Program-made: the position numbers and the translations under genes | In this document: piece after piece, positions 34,761-45,194 of the stretch | How positions within the stretch are numbered: position 1 is the stretch's first letter | How the letters are laid out: the number at the start of each line of letters is the position of its first letter | Assembly: GCA_900542555.1 (NCBI GenBank) | Contig: UQNU01000001.1 | Location: 12,647 to 76,646, forward strand | DNA: 64,000 nt | Origin: an uncultured Collinsella sp. | GTDB taxonomy: Bacteria > Actinomycetota > Coriobacteriia > Coriobacteriales > Coriobacteriaceae | Direction of reading: 5' to 3' | The notes under the pieces: model-generated | What the model was told of the DNA's origin: nothing | Database searches by the model: none | The model's input: only the letters and a program-made list of their open reading frames with translations

Positions 34761-34803
34761 CACCAATTTAATTTAGCGTGGTTCCCTAAAGGACGACAAC
34801 GCA

Positions 34804-34907
34804 GGAGACCCGGCAAGGCCGGGAGCACTTTGTCTCGCAAACATTCCGCAGCCGCGAAGCGGCGAGGACGTTTGAGAGGCAAAGTGCGTAGGCCTTACCG
34901 GGTCTCC
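34804..34907 (-). ncRNA. Long conserved-loop hairpin, family B copy 5 (3' of grcA)
   Basis: Nested helices: 34804-34813 with 34898-34907, 34815-34820 with 34891-34896, 34825-34832 with 34880-34887, and 34834-34842 with 34870-34878. The apical hairpin is GCCGC-GAA-GCGGC (34851-34863). On the minus strand GTCCTCG faces CTGCGGAATG, as in the other copies. It starts 18 bases after the grcA stop. Confidence 0.78.
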
Positions 34908-34925
34908 GGTGGGAGTTGAGTCCCT

Positions 34926-35177
34926 TTAGAACTTGTCGTGGAAGGTACGCGCAATGACCTCGTCCTGCTGCTCCTTGGTGAGCGTGTGGAAGTTCACGGC
35001 GTAGCCGGAAACGCGGATGGTCAGCTGCGGGTACTTCTCGGGGTGAGCCTGAGCGTCGAGCAGCGTCTCACGGTTGAAGACGTTGATGTTCAGGTGGTGG
35101 CCACCCTTCTCGGCGTAAGCGTCGAGCATGTGGACCAGGTTATCGGCCTGGGTCTCGGAAACTTCAGAAACCTTCAT
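34926..35177 (-). CDS. grcA: Glycyl-radical domain protein (separate C-terminal piece of pyruvate formate-lyase)
   Basis: 83-aa protein equal to the last part of pyruvate formate-lyase: it has [36 protein letters not shown] with the radical-bearing Gly58, and the usual C-terminus. The preceding gene, pflB, ends exactly where this region would begin in the full-length enzyme. It has its own AGGAG 8 bases before ATG 35177. The pair therefore codes a two-piece enzyme. E. coli GrcA is a spare part that replaces a damaged domain; here the separate protein seems to be the only source of the domain. About 20 N-terminal residues ([20 protein letters not shown]) have no clear equivalent in the motif. 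Confidence 0.93.
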   Translation of the reverse strand: MKVSEVSETQADNLVHMLDAYAEKGGHHLNINVFNRETLLDAQAHPEKYPQLTIRVSGYAVNFHTLTKEQQDEVIARTFHDKF

Positions 35178-35262
35178 AATGTGTCTCCTTCGATTAATAG
35201 GCGCCGGCCGAAACCGGCGCACTAATCAGTAATCGTTATTGTTAGTATAGCACTAACAATAG
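35178..35262 (-). promoter_or_regulatory. Hairpins between pflB core and glycyl-radical gene
   Basis: GCGCCGG-CCGAAA-CCGGCGC (35201-35220) and TTGTTAGT-ATAGC-ACTAACAA (about 35237-35257) lie in the 85-bp gap. They could stabilise, process or attenuate the message so that the small subunit is made in a different amount from the core; TATACT on the minus strand could also be a -10. Confidence 0.55.
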
Positions 35263-37314
<2,052 letters not shown>

Positions 37315-37781
37315 TGTGTAACCACGCTCCTAGTTACGTGTAATGCGGCGCTCTCTCACACCGCTGCTTATTGAATTCTTGAATGTTCGGCTTGCACTAC
37401 CGGCTTCTTCCGTTCTTCACCACACGTCGGTGCAGGGAAAAACGTTTGTCCACCTTGGAACTACAACCCAAAACCCAAGATTTCACCCGTCTGAGAAGGA
37501 TAACATAGCGACCCTCTCCATCTGGGCTGTTATATGTTTCTTTTTTTATATCATAAAGGCGTTTTTTACAAACCCGCAGGAAATGCGAGCGCGAACAACT
37601 ACCGTTCACCGATTTGTATGTTATTTTTCCTTGCCTTTGTACGACGTTCGCTCTAGCTGTTATGCCAGCTTTAGCAGGATAAAGTGTCCCAGAGACCCTA
37701 CAGAAACTGCAGGGCGGCCACGGGATCCCCCGTGGCCGCCCTGTGGCGTAGCTAGTTTTTAGCTTTGATTGCCGCTTGGCA
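37315..37781. other. 467-bp region between pflB and the KdgT gene
   Basis: Upstream of pflB the sequence is unusually AT-rich around 37520-37640, fitting a long leader and promoter region; I find no FNR-like TTGAT-N4-ATCAA. CAGGGCGGCCACGGG (37710-37724) pairs perfectly with 37729-37743, a 15-bp hairpin that may end the kdgT transcript. AACGGT (reverse) occurs once at 37601. No gene is evident. Confidence 0.5.
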
Positions 37782-38801
37782 TTAGGCGGCTGCGGCGGCC
37801 TTGTCGGTCGTTGTCTTGCTATCGCCGTTGCCCTGGCCCTCAAAATGCTTGTAGCACCAGCTGGTGACCAGCGGGGTCAAAATAGCCGTCACGATTGCGC
37901 AGGCAGCAACCTGTGCCGTAGCCGTCGCGAGCACCGCACCGCCGTACAAGGCCTCGTTGACGCTTGCCATGGCAGCAGGCGTGGCCACATTGGCTCCGGC
38001 GCAGCTCGAAATGGCCGCACCTGCGACACCCGTACCGCCCGTGAGCTTATCGACCGCGATAACGGGAATTGCAAAGACCACCGAGCAGATCACGCCGAGC
38101 AGAATACCGGGGAGACCGCCATTAATGAGCTGGCCAAAGGTCATGGTCGAGCCCATGGCAAAGAAGACGAGCACGATGACGGCGGAAAGTGCCGGTGCCA
38201 TCATCTTCTTAAAGCTCGGGAAGAGGTTGCCCAGAATAATGCCGACGACGATCGGCAGGATGGCGCCCACGAGCGACCAGCCGATCGGAGCCTGACCGGC
38301 AGCGCCGAGCACGATCATCGTGACCGGAGGGCCGACAACCAGCGTGGTGATGGCGACGGCGCCACGCTCGGCCTCATTGCCCATGGTGCCCATCAGACCA
38401 GCGTACATAGCGTTGTTGGCGCCGGTGCAAGCCGCCAGCATCACCATGGCAGAGATGCCAAACAGGTTGTCGTTGAACACATAAAGGATGAGCAGCGACA
38501 CGGCAACGACCACGATCTGCTTGACGGCGATGATGATGGCGCCGCGTGCAGCGGCGGCAGGAGCACTCTTAAACGAAATCGTCGTACCGACGATGAGCAA
38601 AAAAGCGCCCACGAGCGGGCCTGCGCCCTGCTGGGTCATACCAAGCGTAAAGCTGCCGAGCGTTTTGAACAGGTCGGGGAATAGCGTGTTGAGCAGGCAG
38701 CCCAGCAAAAGCGGCACCAAAATATTGGCACCCGGGATGGAGGACATCTTAAAGAACGGCTCCTTTGCCGCCGGCGCCTCCACCGCAGTCGATTCACTCA
38801 T
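37782..38801 (-). CDS. kdgT: 2-keto-3-deoxygluconate permease family transporter
   Basis: 339-aa inner-membrane carrier of the KdgT family, with about ten helices and the family signatures SIPGANILVPLLLGCLLNTLFP, FLLIVGTTISFK, CTGANNAMYAGLMG and the C-terminal GANVATPAAMASVN. KdgT proteins take up 2-keto-3-deoxygluconate and related sugar acids by proton symport. ATG 38801 has GGAG 7 bases upstream. It follows the SDR gene on the same strand (108 bases), so the pair likely imports and oxidises or reduces a sugar acid; a kdgK or kdgA gene is not present here. Confidence 0.9.
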   Translation of the reverse strand: MSESTAVEAPAAKEPFFKMSSIPGANILVPLLLGCLLNTLFPDLFKTLGSFTLGMTQQGAGPLVGAFLLIVGTTISFKSAPAAAARGAIIIAVKQIVVVAVSLLILYVFNDNLFGISAMVMLAACTGANNAMYAGLMGTMGNEAERGAVAITTLVVGPPVTMIVLGAAGQAPIGWSLVGAILPIVVGIILGNLFPSFKKMMAPALSAVIVLVFFAMGSTMTFGQLINGGLPGILLGVICSVVFAIPVIAVDKLTGGTGVAGAAISSCAGANVATPAAMASVNEALYGGAVLATATAQVAACAIVTAILTPLVTSWCYKHFEGQGNGDSKTTTDKAAAAA

Positions 38802-38909
38802 ATATATCTCCTTTGGATGCATGCGAATCGTAGCCGCACGCGCCTATGTCAGAAAGAAGGCGACGGTCCCGAGTCGCAGGAGCCGTCGCCGAATAATCAT
38901 CGCGGGGTA

Positions 38910-39659
38910 TTACCCGTCCAGGACGATGCCGCCGTCGCAGTCACCGATCTCGCCGTTCACGAAGCTGGCGAGGTCGGAAGCGAAGAACAGCACCATCTGC
39001 GCAGGCTCGCTGGCCTGGGCAGCGCGGCCCAGAGGAATACCGTTGATGATGCGCTGAGAGTTCTCGTCAGAGAGAATCGAGGTCATATCGGTCAACGTGA
39101 GCGACGGGCACACGGCGTTGCAGCGAACGCCAAACTTGCCGCCCTCCTTGGCGACCGCCTTGGTAAGGCCGTTGACACCGGCCTTGGAGCTCGCGTAGGC
39201 AGCGGTGCCAAGCAGGCCGCCGCCGATCTTGCCAGCAACGGAGCTCACGTTGACGATAGTGCCGGCATGCGCCGCCTTAAAGTGCGGGTACACGGCGTTC
39301 ATCATAGTGAAGGTACCGTTGAGGTTGATATCGATAGTGCGGCGCCACTCGGTGTCATCGATCTCGTCGAACTTCTTGGTGCTGATGACGCCAGCGCAGT
39401 TAATCAAGATGTTGGTTTGCGGCAGGTCCGTAAAAATCTGCTCGACGGTCTCGCGCGCCTTGGGCGCATCGGCGACATCGAGCTGATAGAACTTGTTGCC
39501 CTCGCCAAGCTCGGCCACTGCGGCCTCGCCCTTAGCAGCGTTCCTTGCGATGAGCGCGACGTGTCCGCCGCCCGCGACGATGCCCTTGGCGATCTCGAGG
39601 CCAATGCCCTGAGTGCCACCCGTGACAATCGCGGTCTTACCCGTGAAGTCAAATGCCAT
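38910..39659 (-). CDS. SDR family oxidoreductase
   Basis: 249-aa short-chain dehydrogenase. The Rossmann motif is TGGTQGIGLEIAKG, NNAG is represented by NCAGVIS, and the catalytic Ser-Tyr-Lys are in VNVSSVAGKIGG and YASSKAGVNGL. Overall it resembles KduD, gluconate 5-dehydrogenase and 3-oxoacyl-ACP reductase relatives, which cannot be told apart by motif. ATG 39659 (MAFDFTGK) has a purine-rich GGGGGATGGAG upstream. Its partner KdgT suggests a sugar-acid substrate, for example 2-keto-3-deoxygluconate/5-keto forms; this is inference. Confidence 0.9.
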   Translation of the reverse strand: MAFDFTGKTAIVTGGTQGIGLEIAKGIVAGGGHVALIARNAAKGEAAVAELGEGNKFYQLDVADAPKARETVEQIFTDLPQTNILINCAGVISTKKFDEIDDTEWRRTIDINLNGTFTMMNAVYPHFKAAHAGTIVNVSSVAGKIGGGLLGTAAYASSKAGVNGLTKAVAKEGGKFGVRCNAVCPSLTLTDMTSILSDENSQRIINGIPLGRAAQASEPAQMVLFFASDLASFVNGEIGDCDGGIVLDG

Positions 39660-39850
39660 GACTCCATCCCCCTTTATGTAAGGTGTCTCCTTGCGGGAAG
39701 TTGGAGCATCGCACGTGGCGATTATATGAGTCCCAGTCGTCATGGTGGTGACAACCCCTCGCCTAACCGCGGGCATAATAGTTCTTTGAAACGCTTCAGC
39801 AATTGAATGATTTTAAGTCTTAATGAGCTCTTAATATTGCCTAGCGGCCA

Positions 39851-39883
39851 AGTAGATTTTTGGGACATGCCTAGAAATCCACC
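39851..39883 (+). repeat. Family T repeat copy 2
   Basis: AGTAGATTTTTGGGACATGC then CTAGAAATCCACC. It lies in the divergent region between the SDR and MarR genes. Confidence 0.55.
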
Positions 39884-39910
39884 GAATGGGATGGTTGAGC
39901 GGGTGTATCA

Positions 39911-39957
39911 TCTTCCACCGAAAATAGTTTCTAGTGTTAGGGGTTTTCGGTGGAAGA
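39911..39957 (+). promoter_or_regulatory. 14-bp dyad covering the MarR start codon
   Basis: TCTTCCACCGAAAA (39911-39924) and TTTTCGGTGGAAGA (39944-39957) are perfect inverted repeats; the right arm contains the GTG start codon (39950). As DNA it fits a MarR-type autoregulatory operator; as RNA it would hide the start. Confidence 0.65.
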
Positions 39958-40399
39958 TACCGATTTCCATGAGCTTGGGCGTCAGCTCTTTACCGAGTTT
40001 GGCAGCATGCACCAGCGCGTTTCGCGCTTTGCCGACCAGGCTCTGGGTGGCGAGATGGCCGTCATGCGCGCCCTCATGCGCGCCGGCGGCTCGCTCACGC
40101 CGAGCGAACTCGCTGATCGCGCCTGGGTCTCGAGCGCCCGCATCGCCAATATCCTGCGCGCCCTCGAGGCCAAGGGCTGGGTCGAGCGCGAGCACTCAAA
40201 GACCGACCGTCGTCGCGTACACGTCACGGTGACCGACAAAGGATTCCAGGTTATCGAAATCAAACGTCGGGAATTCGAGGACCGCACCGCGGCCTTCCTC
40301 GAGCAGCTTGGCGAAACAGATACCCAAGAGATGGTGCGCCTTCTTAGACGTGCCAACGAAATTATCGACCGCAATCAAGAAAGGAGAGATGCCGAGTGA
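39950..40399 (+). CDS. MarR family transcriptional regulator
   Basis: 149-aa winged-helix regulator. The HTH runs LTPSELADRAWVSSARIANILRALEAKGWVER (about 49-80), the wing holds DRRRVHVTVTDKG, and long N- and C-terminal helices form the dimer. The GTG start at 39950 has TTAGGGG 6 bases upstream. Its stop overlaps the GTG of the ABC exporter gene (GTGA), so it is the first gene of a three-gene exporter operon and likely represses it until a ligand, perhaps a toxic compound, binds. An inverted repeat at its start is the probable operator. Confidence 0.93.
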   Translation: MEDTDFHELGRQLFTEFGSMHQRVSRFADQALGGEMAVMRALMRAGGSLTPSELADRAWVSSARIANILRALEAKGWVEREHSKTDRRRVHVTVTDKGFQVIEIKRREFEDRTAAFLEQLGETDTQEMVRLLRRANEIIDRNQERRDAE

Positions 40400-42762
40400 G
40401 GATTCTCAAGCTCTTTAAAAAACATATCCTGGCACTGTTCGCAGCTATCGTACTTATCGTAATCAGCTGCAACGCCGATCTGGCGCTGCCTACCTATATG
40501 AGCGACATCGTCGACGTGGGTGTGCAGCAAGGCGGCATCGCGTCGCCCGTACCCGACACCATCCGCGCCGAATCGCTCGACGACCTCGAACTCTTTATGA
40601 GCGCCAAGGACGCCAAGGCTGTGGAGGCCGTGTTTAGCAAGGCTGACAAAAACGACATTCGAACGTACGAGGGCACCGAGGAAGAGCGTGCCGATGGAGG
40701 CAAGATTGCCGACATTATGAGCCTGCCCGAGACTGTTGTCCTTTCGCTCAACCAGGGCATCGACGCCAACTCCATGGGCGACATGATGGGCTCGTCCAGC
40801 GAGAAAGACGACAACGCTGCCCAGGCCATGCCCACCCCCGAGCAAATGGCAGCGATGACGCCCGAGCAGCTCGCCGAGATGCAGCAGAAGGCCGCGGCGG
40901 CGCAGAACATGCAAAAGCAGATTGATGCCGACGGCGGTAAGATCACTATGAAGAGCCTGCGCCTGGGTGTCAAGGGCGGTCTGGTAGACCAAAGCAAGCT
41001 CGTCGAGGGCGCCAACCAAATGGCGGACAAAATGGGCTCCATGTCGGGCTCCATCGTCACCCAGCGCGCCGTGAGCTATGTACAGGACGAGTACAAGGCG
41101 CAGGGCATCGACCCCGCCGACGTGCAGAACGCCTACCTGAGCCGCATGGCGACCACGATGTTTGGACTGTGCCTCGTGTCGCTCGTCGCCACCATCCTGA
41201 CCGGTGCCGTGGCTTCGCGCACCGCCTGCTCCATCGCCCGCGACCTGCGCCGCGAGACCTTCAACAAGGTTATGCACTTCTCGCCGGCCGAGGTGGGCAA
41301 GTTTAGCCAGGCCTCGCTCATCACCCGCTGCACCAACGACATTCAGCAGATCCAGATGGCCGCAACTCTGTTTATCCGCATGTGTCTGATGGCCCCCGTC
41401 ATGGGCATCGTCGCCGTCATGCGCGTCCTGGCCAACCATACCGGCCTGGAGTGGACCATCGCCGTTGCCATCATCGCGGTCTCGGCCGTCGTCGGCGTGC
41501 TTATGGGCCTCACCATGCCCAAGTTCAAAAAGATGCAAAGCTTTGTTGACCGCGTGAACCTTACCGCCCGCGAGCTGCTCGACGGCCTTATGCCCATCCG
41601 CTCGTTCAACCGCGAGGAACATGAACTCGAGCGCTTTGACAAGGCATCGCTCGACCTGATGACCACGCAGCTCTACACCAACCGCGCCATGAGCTTTATG
41701 ATGCCGCTCATGATGCTGGTCATGAACTGCATCACCGTGCTCATCGTCTGGTTTGGCGCACAGGGCGTGTCCGACGGCGTGATGCAGGTCGGCAACATGA
41801 TGGCGTTTATCTCCTACACCATGCAGATCGTCATGGCGTTTATGATCCTCACCATGGTTTCGGTTATCCTGCCCCGCGCCGAGGTCGCAGCCGAGCGCGT
41901 GGAAGAGGTCATCACCTGCCCCACGAGCATCAACGACCCCGCCTCGCCCAAACTGCCCGCGGCCAGCGCGCCGCGCGGTGAGCTCACCTTCCGCGACGTG
42001 AGCTTCCAGTATCCCGATGCCCGCGCCGATGTCATCAGCGGCGTGAACTTCACCACGCATGCCGGTCAGATGCTCGGCATCATTGGCTCCACGGGCTCGG
42101 GCAAGTCCACGCTCGTGCAGTTGATTCCGCGCCTGTATGACGTCACGGGCGGTAGCATTTCGCTCGACGGCGTCGATGTGCGCGACATGACCCTTTCCGA
42201 GCTGCGCCGCCGCATTGGTTACATCCCGCAGCAGGGGCGTCTGTTCTCGGGCACTGTCGAGAGCAACCTCAAGTTTGCCGGCGACATGGTAAGCGATGAC
42301 GACATGCGCCAGGCCGCGCGCATCGCCCAGGCCGAGGACTTTATCGCCGAACGCGAGGGCGGCTACGACTCCCCCATCAGCCAGGGCGGCTCCAATGTTT
42401 CGGGCGGTCAGCGTCAGCGCCTGGCCATCGCCCGCGCGTTGGCCAAAAAGCCCGAGGTCGTGGTGTTCGATGACTCGTTTAGCGCCCTCGACTACAAGAC
42501 CGACGCTCGCCTGCGCGAAGAGCTTGCCAAAAACATTACCGACGCCGCGCTCGTGGTCGTGGCCCAGCGCATCGCGACCATCATGCACGCCGACCAGATC
42601 ATCGTGCTCGACGACGGCCACGTGGTGGGCACCGGTACGCACGAGGAGCTGCTGCGCAGCTGCCCGGCGTACCTGGAGATCGCACAGTCGCAGCTTTCCG
42701 CCGAGGAGCTGGGGCTTACCCAAGAAGAAATTGCAGCCGTCATGGAAGGAGGCGAGCGCTAA
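40396..42762 (+). CDS. ABC exporter subunit 1 (degenerate ATP site half)
   Basis: 788-aa half-transporter: six helices then an ATPase domain. An insertion of about 215 residues (about 32-250) between helix 1 and helix 2 forms an extracytoplasmic domain, rich in Met, Gln and Ala (PTPEQMAAMTPEQLAEM). Walker A (GSTGSGKST) and signature (VSGGQRQRLA) are intact, but Walker B is followed by Asp (VVFDDSFSALD) and the switch His is Gln (VAQRIATI). This is the catalytically weak half of a heterodimeric exporter; the next gene supplies the other half with an overlap of 1 base (TAATG). Confidence 0.93.
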   Translation: MRILKLFKKHILALFAAIVLIVISCNADLALPTYMSDIVDVGVQQGGIASPVPDTIRAESLDDLELFMSAKDAKAVEAVFSKADKNDIRTYEGTEEERADGGKIADIMSLPETVVLSLNQGIDANSMGDMMGSSSEKDDNAAQAMPTPEQMAAMTPEQLAEMQQKAAAAQNMQKQIDADGGKITMKSLRLGVKGGLVDQSKLVEGANQMADKMGSMSGSIVTQRAVSYVQDEYKAQGIDPADVQNAYLSRMATTMFGLCLVSLVATILTGAVASRTACSIARDLRRETFNKVMHFSPAEVGKFSQASLITRCTNDIQQIQMAATLFIRMCLMAPVMGIVAVMRVLANHTGLEWTIAVAIIAVSAVVGVLMGLTMPKFKKMQSFVDRVNLTARELLDGLMPIRSFNREEHELERFDKASLDLMTTQLYTNRAMSFMMPLMMLVMNCITVLIVWFGAQGVSDGVMQVGNMMAFISYTMQIVMAFMILTMVSVILPRAEVAAERVEEVITCPTSINDPASPKLPAASAPRGELTFRDVSFQYPDARADVISGVNFTTHAGQMLGIIGSTGSGKSTLVQLIPRLYDVTGGSISLDGVDVRDMTLSELRRRIGYIPQQGRLFSGTVESNLKFAGDMVSDDDMRQAARIAQAEDFIAEREGGYDSPISQGGSNVSGGQRQRLAIARALAKKPEVVVFDDSFSALDYKTDARLREELAKNITDAALVVVAQRIATIMHADQIIVLDDGHVVGTGTHEELLRSCPAYLEIAQSQLSAEELGLTQEEIAAVMEGGER

Positions 42763-44618
42763 TGGCAGACGAGACCAAGACTCAGATTCCCAAGCCCACC
42801 CGCCAGCGTGGTCCCATGGGCCGCATGGGTGGCATGCGTCGTGGCGAAAAGGCCAAGGACTTTAAGGGCACCATGAGGCAGCTGCTCGGCTATATCGGCC
42901 AGCACAAGATTGCCGTGTTTGCCGCCGTCGCCTTTGCCGTGTGCTCGGTCATCTTTAACATTGTGGGACCCAAGGTGCTCGGCCAGGTTACGACCAAGCT
43001 GTTCGAAGGCCTGGTCGCCAAGGTCAACGGCACCGGCGACGTTGACTTTGACTGGATCGCCAAGACGCTCGGCTTTTTGCTCTGCCTGTATCTGGCGAGC
43101 TCTGTCTGCAGCCTGATCCAAGGCTGGCTCATGACCGGCGTCACGCAAAAGATCTGCTATCGCATGCGCAAGGAGATCGCCGCCAAGATCGCTGTCGTTC
43201 CGATGAGTTACTTCAACGGCCACAGCAAGGGCGATGTGCTCAGCCGCATCACCAACGACGTCGATACGCTGGGTCAGTCGCTCAACCAGAGCGTGACGCA
43301 GCTTATCACGTCGGTCACGCAGATTATCGGCGTGCTCATCATGATGCTCTCGATCAGCCTGCCGCTCACCGGCGTCACCGTGCTCACGCTACCGGCAGCC
43401 GCAATTATCTTGATGGTGATGATTCACTTCTCGCAGCCGTACTTCCGCGAGCAGCAGCAGGTCCTGGGCACCGTCAACGGCATCATCGAGGAGGACTTTG
43501 CCGGCCAGAACGTCATTCAAGTGTTCGACCGCGCCGAGGCCTCAATCGAGGAGTTCGACCGTCAAAACGACCGCCTCTTTATTAGTGGCTGGCGCTCGCA
43601 GTTCCTGTCGGGCCTGATGATGCCGCTTATGAGCTTGGTGGGCAACATGGGCTACGTGGGCGTCGTCGTGGTGGGCGCGCAGCTCGCGCTGACCGGCAAT
43701 GCCACGCCCGGCGACATCCAGAGCTTTATCCAGTACGTTCGCAACTTTACGCAGCCCGTGCAGCAACTGGGCAACGTGAGCAACACGATGCAGTCGATGG
43801 CAGCCGCCACCGAGCGCGTCTTTGAGTTCCTGGCCGCGCCCGAGGAGGAGCAGAAAGCCGACGCGCAGATTCCCGAAAAGCGCCCCGGCCATGTGGAGTT
43901 TGATCACGTCAAGTTTGGCTATACGCCCGACAAGACCATCATCCACGACTTTAGCTGCGAGGCGCAGCCCGGCCAGACCATCGCCATCGTCGGCCCCACC
44001 GGCGCCGGCAAGACCACGCTCATCAAGCTGCTGCAGCGCTTCTACGATGTGGACGGCGGTTCGCTGCGTGTCGAGGGCGTCGACGTGCGCGACTGGGACC
44101 GCGCGGCGCTGCGCGGCGAGTTTGCCATGGTGCTGCAGGATACCTGGCTGTTTAACGGCACCATCCGCGAGAACATCCGCTACGGACGCCCCGATGCGAG
44201 CGATGCCGAGGTCGAAGCCGCCGCGCGCGCCGCACGTTGCGACCACTTTATCCATACGCTTGCCGGCGGTTATGACTTTATGATTAACGAGGAGGGCACT
44301 AACCTGTCGCAGGGTCAGCGCCAGCTCGTGACCATCGCCCGTGCCATTTTGGCCGACCGCCCGGCGCTGATTCTGGACGAGGCGACTTCCAACGTTGACA
44401 CTCGCACCGAGGAGCTCATCCAGCGTGCCATGGATGCGCTAATGCAAGGCCGTACCAGCTTTGTTATCGCGCACCGCCTGTCCACGATCCGCAACGCCGA
44501 CGTGATCCTAGTAATCCGCGACGGCGACATCGTCGAGAAGGGCACGCACGACGAGCTGCTCGCCCAGGGCGGCTTCTACGCCGACCTGTATAACTCGCAG
44601 TTCGACGAGGCGGCGTAA
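42762..44618 (+). CDS. ABC exporter subunit 2 (catalytic half)
   Basis: 618-aa half-transporter with a basic N-terminal tail (about 1-40), six helices and an ATPase domain. Walker A is GPTGAGKTT, Walker B is followed by the catalytic Glu (ALILDEATSNVD) and the switch His is present (IAHRLSTI), but the signature is LSQGQ instead of LSGGQ. The pair thus has one functional site (this Walker set with the partner's signature) and one degenerate site, as in TM287/288-type exporters. Likely a multidrug or lipid exporter under the MarR regulator. A terminator follows. Confidence 0.94.
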   Translation: MADETKTQIPKPTRQRGPMGRMGGMRRGEKAKDFKGTMRQLLGYIGQHKIAVFAAVAFAVCSVIFNIVGPKVLGQVTTKLFEGLVAKVNGTGDVDFDWIAKTLGFLLCLYLASSVCSLIQGWLMTGVTQKICYRMRKEIAAKIAVVPMSYFNGHSKGDVLSRITNDVDTLGQSLNQSVTQLITSVTQIIGVLIMMLSISLPLTGVTVLTLPAAAIILMVMIHFSQPYFREQQQVLGTVNGIIEEDFAGQNVIQVFDRAEASIEEFDRQNDRLFISGWRSQFLSGLMMPLMSLVGNMGYVGVVVVGAQLALTGNATPGDIQSFIQYVRNFTQPVQQLGNVSNTMQSMAAATERVFEFLAAPEEEQKADAQIPEKRPGHVEFDHVKFGYTPDKTIIHDFSCEAQPGQTIAIVGPTGAGKTTLIKLLQRFYDVDGGSLRVEGVDVRDWDRAALRGEFAMVLQDTWLFNGTIRENIRYGRPDASDAEVEAAARAARCDHFIHTLAGGYDFMINEEGTNLSQGQRQLVTIARAILADRPALILDEATSNVDTRTEELIQRAMDALMQGRTSFVIAHRLSTIRNADVILVIRDGDIVEKGTHDELLAQGGFYADLYNSQFDEAA

Positions 44619-44650
44619 ATTCTGCCGCAGGGAACAAATAACGCCCGAGA

Positions 44651-44685
44651 ACGGGGACGCAGGACAACCTGCGCCCCCGTTTTTG
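44651..44685 (+). terminator. ABC exporter terminator
   Basis: ACGGGGACGCAGG (44651-44663) pairs with CCTGCGCCCCCGT (44668-44680) with one mismatch, followed by TTTTTGTT. Confidence 0.88.
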
Positions 44686-44739
44686 TTCTACGGCCCTTGA
44701 ACCGCCTCCCCTGAGACCTGATTGACAGCCCCTTCGAGG

Positions 44740-44977
44740 CCCTGTGGGCAAAAAATGGCAAATATGAGTACTGTTACCTTTTTGGTAACAGCCAAAACCG
44801 CCTCAAACGACCTCCTTGCGGCCTCTATACGCCTTCAAATTAATCAAAACGCCCGTTAGCAGGCTTCTGCGTGCCAACGTTAATGAACATATTTATCACT
44901 TTGTCTATTATCTCGCTAGACCGATATGTTACTAGGTTAGCACCAGTACTCATATTTGGCATTTTTTGCCCACAGGG
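44740..44977. repeat. 238-bp element with 34-bp terminal inverted repeats
   Basis: 44740-44773 and 44944-44977 are inverted repeats (33 of 34 match; CCCTGTGGGCAAAAAATG opens the left end). Inside is the hairpin GTTACC-TTTTT-GGTAAC (44773-44789). A related arm occurs near 12798. No transposase gene and no clear target-site duplication. It could be a MITE or a structural repeat. Confidence 0.7.
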
Positions 44978-45056
44978 TGTTTCCTGGGGAACCGACAAAA
45001 GCCTTAGGGTCCCGCGCGACGCCACTTCCTCCCGGTATCCGCCGACGTTCCCCCAT

Positions 45057-45096
45057 ATAAAACCTGCCAAAATAAACCTGTCCCTTTTGCAGGTTT
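45057..45096 (+). repeat. Dispersed stem-loop, family S copy 4
   Basis: ATAAAACCTGCCAAAATAAA followed by CCTGTCCCTTTTGCAGGTTT, just upstream of the DAHP synthase promoter. Confidence 0.8.
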
Positions 45097-45111
45097 CGGG
45101 GTGACAAGGGC

Positions 45112-45140
45112 TTGCACTTTAGCGTGCGACAGCGGATAAT
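45112..45140 (+). promoter_or_regulatory. Promoter of DAHP synthase gene
   Basis: TTGCAC (45112-45117), 17-base spacer, GATAAT (45135-45140), about 54 bases before the ATG. No Trp/Tyr/Phe leader peptide or T-box is visible in the leader. Confidence 0.65.
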
Positions 45141-45194
45141 GCCGAACACTCGACAATACGCTTATTGCTCTTTCTATAGATTGAGGAGGCCCCT

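Larger units (their letters stand above)
34515..34925. other. 411-bp intergenic region with two family B hairpins
   Basis: From right to left: the family B hairpin 34804-34907 just after the grcA stop, then a family B copy without its outer stem at 34681-34760, then an AT-rich stretch (34535-34640) that should hold the promoter of the lacI-type gene. I see no coding sequence. Confidence 0.6.
44619..45194. other. 576-bp region between the ABC exporter and DAHP synthase
   Basis: Contents in order: terminator 44651-44685; a 238-bp element with 34-bp inverted ends (44740-44977); a family S stem-loop (45057-45096); and the DAHP synthase promoter (45112-45140). The inside of the 44740 element is AT-rich relative to its surroundings and contains no gene. 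Confidence 0.7.

Noticed and set aside
37315..37781. FNR site ahead of pflB
   Set aside because: No TTGAT-N4-ATCAA or close variant was seen in the region.
40375..42723. 782-codon minus-strand open frame opposite the exporter gene
   Set aside because: Composition is His/Gly/Asp-rich low-complexity typical of antisense shadows; the plus-strand frame has Walker and signature motifs.
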